DNA of 52,014 nt from CAYJXJ01 sp964374095 (GTDB lineage Bacteria > Elusimicrobiota > Elusimicrobia > UBA1565 > UBA9628), in contig CAYJXJ010000009.1 in NCBI GenBank assembly GCA_964374095.1, positions 1 through 52,014 of the forward strand, in the 5' to 3' direction. Of the stretch, positions 32,216 through 38,742 are shown in pieces. Made by a program: the position numbers and the translations under genes. The notes beneath the pieces were generated by a model. The model saw only the letters and a list, made by a program, of their open reading frames with translations. It was not told the DNA's origin and ran no database searches. The first letter of the stretch is position 1. Each line of letters starts with the position of its first letter.

Positions 32216-33028
32216 ATGCCTACCTTATCCTTAGACCTCTGCTCGTCCCTGCCCTGGATCAGGGATATCATTGCCGGGCCGCCCCACGATCTTCGCCGCT
32301 TCGAGGGCTATGAGCCTCGCATCGGAAAGAACTATGCGCGATCAGGGAAGCTTCTACTCGTTTATGCCACGGCGCAGAACTTGGCCAATGTAACCGGGGA
32401 GCGCTGGGAATGGGCGATCGGCGGTCGAACCCCGCAAACGAGGGTTTCAGCCGCTCGGACATGGGCCGATACGCCCATCCAGCCAATTCACGACGGCATC
32501 CTGGTCGCCGCTGCCGGATTGGCCCTCCACGCCTCTTACGGCAAGGCAATCGATAAATTGGAGGAGGTCTTTGAGGCCATCGCCCTCTGCAACTATTTCC
32601 GGCACTCCCTCCGAGACGAGAACGGTAACGATCTGAATCCGAAGCGCCTACCCACCGCTCAACGGTCCGAATGGGTGGATTGGACGCACGCGCGCTACAT
32701 CAGTTCGGAACTGGTCGTTCATGCCCCTCGAACGATTCTGGCGTTCAGATTCCCCGGCCCCCGCGGCTTTTCTCCCCAGGGGAGACAACCTGCCCCGGAG
32801 TTGAATCTCGTTCGCGACCCGTCTTGGCTCAAGCACGGAGGGATGGGTGAGAAAATGCGCGGCTCAGTTCTCGAAAGATGGCAGGCGGCTCCCGCCAGCA
32901 AGACTTGCGCCGAGCGGCTTATTGAGGGCTACTTGCGACAGATGAGCCAAAGTCCCTACGCGATGCAGGGCATGAGAGAGCGAACGATTTCCTATTTAAA
33001 ATTGTCCTGGCTGGAGTTCACCGGATGA
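32216..33028 (+). CDS. Unrecognised BREX-operon protein (270 aa)
   Basis: A soluble 270-aa protein lying 12 nt after brxC in the same direction, so very probably in the operon. I do not recognise a family. Visible features are SGKLLLVYATAQNLANVTGE and RTWADTPIQPIHDGILVAAA in the N-terminal half, a Trp/Asp-rich segment SEWVDWTHARYISSELVVHA in the middle, and a helical C-terminus (AERLIEGYLRQM). There is no P-loop, no evident nuclease motif and no membrane segment. It ends exactly where a remnant of an unrelated gene begins, so its 3' end could be rearranged. It is not one of the six core type 1 BREX proteins. Confidence 0.6.
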   Translation: MPTLSLDLCSSLPWIRDIIAGPPHDLRRFEGYEPRIGKNYARSGKLLLVYATAQNLANVTGERWEWAIGGRTPQTRVSAARTWADTPIQPIHDGILVAAAGLALHASYGKAIDKLEEVFEAIALCNYFRHSLRDENGNDLNPKRLPTAQRSEWVDWTHARYISSELVVHAPRTILAFRFPGPRGFSPQGRQPAPELNLVRDPSWLKHGGMGEKMRGSVLERWQAAPASKTCAERLIEGYLRQMSQSPYAMQGMRERTISYLKLSWLEFTG

Positions 33029-33241
33029 AACTGCGAGGAACGAGGCAGCGGCATCGACAAGATCATCGCCTCCATCGAGGCGTTCCAGCTTTCCGCTCCC
33101 GACTCTCGCACCATCTCTCATCACACCATCGCCGTCCTTTCCGAATCGCGCGATTTTGCTGCGATGGACCGCCCATGTGTCTTACTGGGCCTGACCGATA
33201 TGTTACGCCATGTGACTGGGACGCCTTTCTCGACCGGATAG
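33029..33241 (+). pseudogene. C-terminal remnant of an HATPase_c_4/AlbA-type regulator (RecG-like)
   Basis: The frame reads NCEERGSGIDKIIASIEAF, then QLSAPDSRTI and VLSESRDFAAMDRP before running into a stop. 'CEERGSGIDK…APD…F..MDR' is the conserved C-terminal block of ATP-binding putative transcriptional regulators with an AlbA_2 domain. Everything upstream of it is missing and it abuts the stop of the 270-aa gene. It is therefore a decayed gene inside the BREX operon, between the brxC and pglX blocks. Confidence 0.75.
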
Positions 33242-33309
33242 CCATGCACAAATCCTATTTTAATAATAGATTTTGCTTGATCTCCTATGTAGCGCCATGT
33301 GACTGCGCT
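33199..33309 (+). repeat. Short direct repeat upstream of pglX
   Basis: TATGT..CGCCATGTGACTG occurs at 33199-33219 and again at 33286-33306, 87 bp apart, with two differing bases in the middle. The second copy overlaps the region just upstream of the pglX start. They could be footprints of an insertion or recombination event, or a regulatory pair. Confidence 0.55.
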
Positions 33310-33349
33310 CGCCGGCAGGTCCAGTTCTGACCTCCCAATGGGGCAACCG

Positions 33350-36300
33350 ATGCCTGCTCTAACTCCTGAACTGCGCAACAAGCTCGAGCGCGCGATCATC
33401 GACGCCCGCAACATCGCCGAGGCCGGCGCTCAGGCGGCGCTGGAAGCCATGGCGGTCCACCACCACGACTTCTATCCGCACCAGACTCCGGAGCAACGCA
33501 AGCTCCGGAACCACCTGCGCGCCCATGCGCGGCAGTTGGGGGATCAACAGGACTCGAAGGGCAAGCTGCACATAGCGCATCTGATCCACGAGTGCGCCTA
33601 TGAACATTGGCACCGAATGCTTTTTGCCCGCTTCCTGGCTGAGAACGATCTCCTGATTGAGCCTTCCTCCGGCGTGGCGATCAGCCTTCAGGAGTGCGAG
33701 GAACTGGCCAAGAAGGCTGAGACTGACCTCTGGACCTTCGCGAGCCGGTGCGCACAGCAGATGCTCCCCCAGATCTTTAGGCCCGAGGATCCTTTGCTCC
33801 AGGTGACGCTGGCCCGAGAGCACCGTGGAAAACTCGAAGCCCTGCTAAACGGTCTCCCCCAAGCGGTGTTCAAGGCCGACGACGCACTCGGCTGGGTGTA
33901 TCAATTCTGGCAGAGCAAGAAGAAAGAGGAGGTAAATGCCTCGGGGGAGAAGATTACAGGGGACACGCTGCCTGCTGTGACGCAGCTTTTTACGGAGCAC
34001 TACATGGTGCTCTTTCTCCTGCACAACACCATCGGGGCCTGGCATGCCGGCAAAGTGCTGGCGACCAACCCAAAGCTCGCAGAATCGGCTGCAAGCGAGG
34101 ATGAGCTTCGCCGCGCCGTTGCGATCAAAGCCGCCGGCGGCTACTCCTTCGACTATCTGCGCTTCGTGCGCGGACAGGATGGCACCGGTGGGCCATGGCG
34201 ACCCGCAGCCGGCACGTTCGATGGATGGCCCAAGCGAGCGTCCGAGCTGAAGGTGCTTGATCCGTGCTGTGGCTCGGGGCACTTTCTGGTGGCTGTGTTC
34301 GAGATGCTTCTTCGCCTAAGGATGGATGCGGAGGGGCTCTCCCTTAAGGACGCTGTCGATGCTGTGCTGCGTGACAACATATTCGGGCTTGAGTTGGACG
34401 CCCGTTGCACCCAGATCGCGGCATTTAATCTCGCTCTCGCTGCATGGAAGCATGGTGAGTGGCGGAAATTGCCATCTCCGAATATCGCCTGCTCCGGATT
34501 TTGCGTGAATGCTAAGAAAGAAACGTGGGTGAAGCTCTCGAAGGGGGATGAAAGCCTTGTGTTTCCATTGGGCCAGTTGTGGGAACTTTTTCAGAAGGCT
34601 CCTGTGTTGGGCAGTCTCATCAATCCAAGCCTGCTGCCTAGAGTGCTGATTGGCAATGCTCCGGATTTTAGTGATTTGCGGCCCATCTTGGATAAAGCGC
34701 TTGCCCTAGAGGCAGAAGTGGATGACGATGCCGCAGAAATGATCGTTGCCGCGCAGGGCGTGGCGCGAGCTGCTGAGATTTTAGCCGGTCATTTTACGCT
34801 CGTAATCACGAATGTTCCATACCTCGGGCGCGGCAAACAGGACGCTCCCCTGAAGGAATACTGCGAGCGGATACATCCTAAAGCCCAGGCGGACCTTGCC
34901 ACCTGTTTTGTCGAGCGGTGCCTCGACTTTTGCCTCGCCAATGGTACTGCTGCTCTGGTTACTCCGCAGAACTGGTTGTTCTTGGGAACCTATAAAAAAC
35001 TGCGTGCAACGCTTCTTCAGGGTTCTGAATGGAATGTGGTAGCGCGACTCGGGGCCCGCGCGTTTGAAACAATCACTGGCGAAGTTGTAAACGTCACCCT
35101 CCTTGCGCTGACTCGAGCAGTCGCTCACCCGGCCATGTCATTTTTAGGCATCGACGCGAGCGATGCGGAGAACCCACCAGAGAAGGCGCGACGCATTTCC
35201 CAGGGTCCTCTCAGCGCAGTGAGTCAACAAGCCCAACTACAGAATCCCGATGCAACTATTAGTTTCGTTGAAACCGCAGATGCCAGCTTTCTAGCCCGGT
35301 TCGCCTACTGCTACCAAGGTACTTCCACCGGAGATAATCCACGCCTAACTCGCTGCTTCTGGGAACTCCCATCAGTTCACACTGGCGACTGGGAATTCTT
35401 CCAGATGCCTCCGGGAACAGGCTCCTCATATGCTGGGAAGGAGTCAGTAGTGAACTGGACCAAACTAAACGCTGGGTTCGACGGCGCGGCGATTCGCGGC
35501 GCAGAAGCCTGGGGGAAGGCCGGAATTGCTTTCGGTCAGATGACCGATCTCCCAGCGACTCTGTTTCAGGGAACCAAATTCTCAAACTCGTGCCCAGTTC
35601 TGGTACCGTTGGAACCCGACCATCTCCTGCCGATATGGACCTTCTGTTCATCGGGTGCTCTGACAACGGCGCTACGACACTTTAATCAAAAGTTGAGCGT
35701 AGACAACGGCTACATTACGAAAGTTCCCTTCGACCTTGCATACTGGCAGCGCGTTGCTGCTCAGAGGTTCCCATCCGGCCTGCCCGAACCTATATCCGAT
35801 GACCTCACGCAATGGATCTTCAATGGGAATCCAAAGGGAGCTGCTGATTCACTGCAAGTAGCCATAGCTCGCCTTCTCGGCTATCGCTGGCCGCGGCAGA
35901 CCGAATCAAGTTTCCCCGCCTGTCCTGCACTGAAGTCTGATGGACTTGATCGACTCGCCTCTCCTAAGGGCATCATCTGCATACCGTCGGTTCGCGGGGA
36001 GAATCCTGCCGCAGACAGGCTCGGAGCGCTGCTCGCGGCCTGCGAAATAAAACCCGACCGGGATCTCGACGATTGGCTACGCAGCAGTTTCTTCGAGGAG
36101 CACTGCAAGGTGTTCCACCATCGGCCTTTCATCTGGCATGTCTGGGACGGCCGCGCGCGGGACGGATTCCACGCCCTCGTCAACTACCACAAGCTGGCAG
36201 AGGGGAATGGGAAAGGCCGCAAGCTCCTGGAGAGCCTGACCTACAGCTATCTCGGCGAATGGATCAAACGACAACAGGACGGCGTGAAGCGCGGAGAGGG

Positions 36301-36733
36301 CGGCGCAGAGGACCGACTAGCTGCGGCGACGGAACTCCAAAAGCGGCTTGAGGCAATCCTCAAGGGCGAGCCGCCGTTCGATATCTTCGTCCGCTGGAAG
36401 CCGCTCCAACAGCAACCCATCGGTTGGGAACCGGACATCAACGATGGGGTTCGGTTGAATATCCGCCCTTTTCTGGCTGACGACCTTCCCAACGGCCGCA
36501 CCGGCGCGGGGGTGCTCCGCTGGAAGCCGAACATCAAGTGGGACAAGGATCGTGGCAAGGAACCACATCGCCCCAAGACTGAATTCCCCTGGTTCTGGAA
36601 TTGGGACGAGGAAAGCGAGGACTTCCTGGGTGGCAAGTCGTTTACCGGCGAGCGCTTCAACGTTTGCCATTACACAACGGCCGTCAAGCAGAAGGTTCGC
36701 GAGTCCGCAGAGAAGGTTGGGAGCAAGCGATGA
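33350..36733 (+). CDS. pglX: BREX adenine-specific DNA methyltransferase PglX
   Basis: About 1127 aa from ATG 33350; two upstream in-frame starts (33299 GTG, 33338 ATG) are possible but precede the family N-terminus. Motif I LDPCCGSGHFLVAVFEMLLR (residues ~303-322) binds SAM. The catalytic motif IV reads TNVPYLGRGK (~488), that is NVPY instead of the usual NPPY. LVTPQNWLFLGTYKKLR follows as in Eco57I-type enzymes. PglX methylates one adenine of a non-palindromic site in host DNA, marking self. The middle part (~34.5-35.9 kb) has lower GC and different codon use from both ends, which may reflect exchange of the target-recognition region. Confidence 0.9.
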   Translation: MPALTPELRNKLERAIIDARNIAEAGAQAALEAMAVHHHDFYPHQTPEQRKLRNHLRAHARQLGDQQDSKGKLHIAHLIHECAYEHWHRMLFARFLAENDLLIEPSSGVAISLQECEELAKKAETDLWTFASRCAQQMLPQIFRPEDPLLQVTLAREHRGKLEALLNGLPQAVFKADDALGWVYQFWQSKKKEEVNASGEKITGDTLPAVTQLFTEHYMVLFLLHNTIGAWHAGKVLATNPKLAESAASEDELRRAVAIKAAGGYSFDYLRFVRGQDGTGGPWRPAAGTFDGWPKRASELKVLDPCCGSGHFLVAVFEMLLRLRMDAEGLSLKDAVDAVLRDNIFGLELDARCTQIAAFNLALAAWKHGEWRKLPSPNIACSGFCVNAKKETWVKLSKGDESLVFPLGQLWELFQKAPVLGSLINPSLLPRVLIGNAPDFSDLRPILDKALALEAEVDDDAAEMIVAAQGVARAAEILAGHFTLVITNVPYLGRGKQDAPLKEYCERIHPKAQADLATCFVERCLDFCLANGTAALVTPQNWLFLGTYKKLRATLLQGSEWNVVARLGARAFETITGEVVNVTLLALTRAVAHPAMSFLGIDASDAENPPEKARRISQGPLSAVSQQAQLQNPDATISFVETADASFLARFAYCYQGTSTGDNPRLTRCFWELPSVHTGDWEFFQMPPGTGSSYAGKESVVNWTKLNAGFDGAAIRGAEAWGKAGIAFGQMTDLPATLFQGTKFSNSCPVLVPLEPDHLLPIWTFCSSGALTTALRHFNQKLSVDNGYITKVPFDLAYWQRVAAQRFPSGLPEPISDDLTQWIFNGNPKGAADSLQVAIARLLGYRWPRQTESSFPACPALKSDGLDRLASPKGIICIPSVRGENPAADRLGALLAACEIKPDRDLDDWLRSSFFEEHCKVFHHRPFIWHVWDGRARDGFHALVNYHKLAEGNGKGRKLLESLTYSYLGEWIKRQQDGVKRGEGGAEDRLAAATELQKRLEAILKGEPPFDIFVRWKPLQQQPIGWEPDINDGVRLNIRPFLADDLPNGRTGAGVLRWKPNIKWDKDRGKEPHRPKTEFPWFWNWDEESEDFLGGKSFTGERFNVCHYTTAVKQKVRESAEKVGSKR

Positions 36734-36769
36734 CGCAGGCCGGGGAATCTTTTCAGGACCCATTTCGTC

Positions 36770-36804
36770 TCTCGCGACGAATCTCGCGACAATTTGTCGC
36801 GAGA
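36770..36804 (+). promoter_or_regulatory. 23-bp perfect palindrome with an extra half-site
   Basis: TCTCGCGACAA-T-TTGTCGCGAGA (36782-36804) is perfectly symmetric, and TCTCGCGAC is repeated directly just upstream (36770-36778). It lies in the 143-bp gap before the inserted ATPase gene. It lacks a T-run, so an operator is more likely than a terminator. A second small inverted repeat, CTTCAC / GTGAAG, lies at about 36827-36846. Confidence 0.6.
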
Positions 36805-36876
36805 CGGGGTGCGCAACCGCTGGGACTTCACTTTTGACGTGAAGAGACGAGTGAGACAGGCAGTCGGGAGGCAGAC

Positions 36877-38088
36877 ATGAGCGGGCCATTCATCAGCAGC
36901 TTGCAATTGAAAGGATTTCTCTCCTTCGGGCCGGAGAGCGAGGCGGTCCCACTGACGCCGCTTAATGTGCTCATTGGTCCCAATGGCGCCGGCAAGTCCA
37001 ACTTCATCGAAGCCCTGGAACTGCTGCGAGCCTTGCCAGGCGATCTTTCCGATGCAGTGCGCATCGGCGGCACAGCGAGCGAATGGCTGTGGAAAGGAAG
37101 CCACCCCCCCGCTCCGGCCACAATTTGCGCTCGCCTCGCGCGGGCGCCGGCAGGGGGTGAGCTCACCTATCGCCTCTCATTTACCCAGTCCAACAGCCGG
37201 CTTGAAATCGTGGATGAATCGCTGGAGGAAAGCGTCAAGGCTCGCCCCGAGGCAAGCGATGTGTTCTTCTACTACAGGTATCAGAACGGGCACCCGGTCA
37301 TCAACGTGCGCGAGGTCGCAAAGGACGAACGGACCGGGCGTCAACATTTTGAACGGAAGCTAAAAAGGGAAGACATCAATCCCGAACAGTCGGTCCTTTC
37401 TCAGCGCAAGGATCCTGACCTGTATCCCGAGTTGACGCGCGTGGCCAGGGAATTCGGCCGCATCCAAATATTCCGAGAATGGAGTTTCGGGCGATCCGCC
37501 ATGCTGCGCCAGCCCCAACCCGCCAATCTCCCCGTGGACAGCGTCTTGCCCAACCTAGTCAACCTCGGCTTGGTGCTGAATAATCTGGAGCATGGAGACG
37601 GCTGGCCGCGCTTTACGGAATTGATGCAGCGGTTTCTCCCCCGATTCAGCCGTCTGACCACGAAGGTTGAAGGCGGTTCGGTGCAGATATTCCTGCACGA
37701 GACGGGACTTCGCACCCCGATACCGGCGACGCGGCTCTCTGACGGGACGATTCGCTTCATGGCCTTGCTCGCCATACTCCTTAGCGCGGGGTCCTGTCCG
37801 CTGCTCTGCATCGAAGAACCCGAGCTCGGGGTGCATCCTGACGCGCTCACCCTTCTCGCGGAACTGCTGGTGGAAGCAGCCGGCAAGACACAGGTGGTCG
37901 TCACGACCCATTCGGACGGGCTGGTATCTGCATTAAGCGAGCAGGCCGATTCGGTCCTGGTTTCGGATTGCCTGGCTGGTGGAACGCGGTTTAGTCGTCT
38001 GGAATCCGAGAAGCTCAAGCACTGGCTGCAAAAGTACAAGTTGGGGGAAATCTGGCGCATTGGGAAGCTGGGGGGAAACCTGTGGTAA
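36877..38088 (+). CDS. AAA/ABC-type ATPase (AAA_21, OLD/RecF-like)
   Basis: A 403-aa ATPase. Walker A is GPNGAGKSN (residues ~34-42). The ABC-like region LSDGTIRFMALLAIL lies near 288, the Walker B sequence LCIEEPELGVHPD near 310-322 and the H-loop TTHSDGLVSAL near 345-355. This pattern fits the RecF/SMC-like ATPases found in OLD, RloA and the AriA subunit of PARIS. It overlaps the next gene (DUF4276) by 7 nt, so the two act together. The pair is inserted between pglX and pglZ and is not a BREX core component. An anti-phage role is inferred from family and location. Confidence 0.85.
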   Translation: MSGPFISSLQLKGFLSFGPESEAVPLTPLNVLIGPNGAGKSNFIEALELLRALPGDLSDAVRIGGTASEWLWKGSHPPAPATICARLARAPAGGELTYRLSFTQSNSRLEIVDESLEESVKARPEASDVFFYYRYQNGHPVINVREVAKDERTGRQHFERKLKREDINPEQSVLSQRKDPDLYPELTRVAREFGRIQIFREWSFGRSAMLRQPQPANLPVDSVLPNLVNLGLVLNNLEHGDGWPRFTELMQRFLPRFSRLTTKVEGGSVQIFLHETGLRTPIPATRLSDGTIRFMALLAILLSAGSCPLLCIEEPELGVHPDALTLLAELLVEAAGKTQVVVTTHSDGLVSALSEQADSVLVSDCLAGGTRFSRLESEKLKHWLQKYKLGEIWRIGKLGGNLW

Positions 38089-38714
38089 GCGACATCGCCA
38101 TCTATTTGGAAGGCGGCGGACCGACGGCAGCGACTAGGACCCCCTTTCGCCGCGGAATGTCTGGGTTCCTCAAGCCAATTGTAGAAATTGCACGCTCGAA
38201 TAGGATTCGCTGGCGGATCGTCCCGTGCGGCGGCCGCAGCGAAGCGTTCGAAGACTTCTGCGATGCCCTGACCAATGAACCCGGAGTATTCAATGTTCTG
38301 CTTGTGGATTCAGAGACATTGCCTGCGACGGCGAATTTACCCTGGAGTCATTTAAGCCAGCGAAAAGGCGATGAATGGAAGAAGCCTGCCAGCGCCGCCG
38401 ATGAGCATTGCCACCTTATGGCGGCCTGCATGGAGTCATGGCTGGTCGTGGATCGGGAAGCACTCAAGAAGCACTTCGGGAAGGGATTCGACGAAGCGAA
38501 GCTCCCAAACCCGGAATATATCGAGACGACGGAGAAGGAGAAGATTGCCGACGCATTGAGCAAGGCCGTAAATGGGACAACGGCTGGGTCCTACGAGAAA
38601 ATTCGCGACGGCGCGAAACTCCTGGAGCTGGCTGACTCCGTACGCGTGCGGAAATACTGCAAGTGGTGCGATCGGTTGTTCAATACCCTGACGAAAGCCA
38701 TGGAGGGTAAATAA
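38082..38714 (+). CDS. DUF4276-family protein, TOPRIM-like partner of the ATPase
   Basis: A 210-aa protein starting at GTG inside the end of the ATPase gene. The start IAIYLEGGGPTAATR and the later NVLLVDSETLP are the two family signatures. Glu10 and Asp76/Glu78 sit like the acidic residues of TOPRIM-type nucleases (E in the first strand, DxD/DxE after the third). A conserved Trp/Cys-rich segment CHLMAACMESWLVVDREALK follows. By analogy with RloB and AriB it is probably the effector nuclease controlled by the ATPase. The TOPRIM assignment is by pattern only. Confidence 0.75.
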   Translation: MVSDIAIYLEGGGPTAATRTPFRRGMSGFLKPIVEIARSNRIRWRIVPCGGRSEAFEDFCDALTNEPGVFNVLLVDSETLPATANLPWSHLSQRKGDEWKKPASAADEHCHLMAACMESWLVVDREALKKHFGKGFDEAKLPNPEYIETTEKEKIADALSKAVNGTTAGSYEKIRDGAKLLELADSVRVRKYCKWCDRLFNTLTKAMEGK

Positions 38715-38742
38715 CGTAACCGGATAGACGACGACTAAATTT

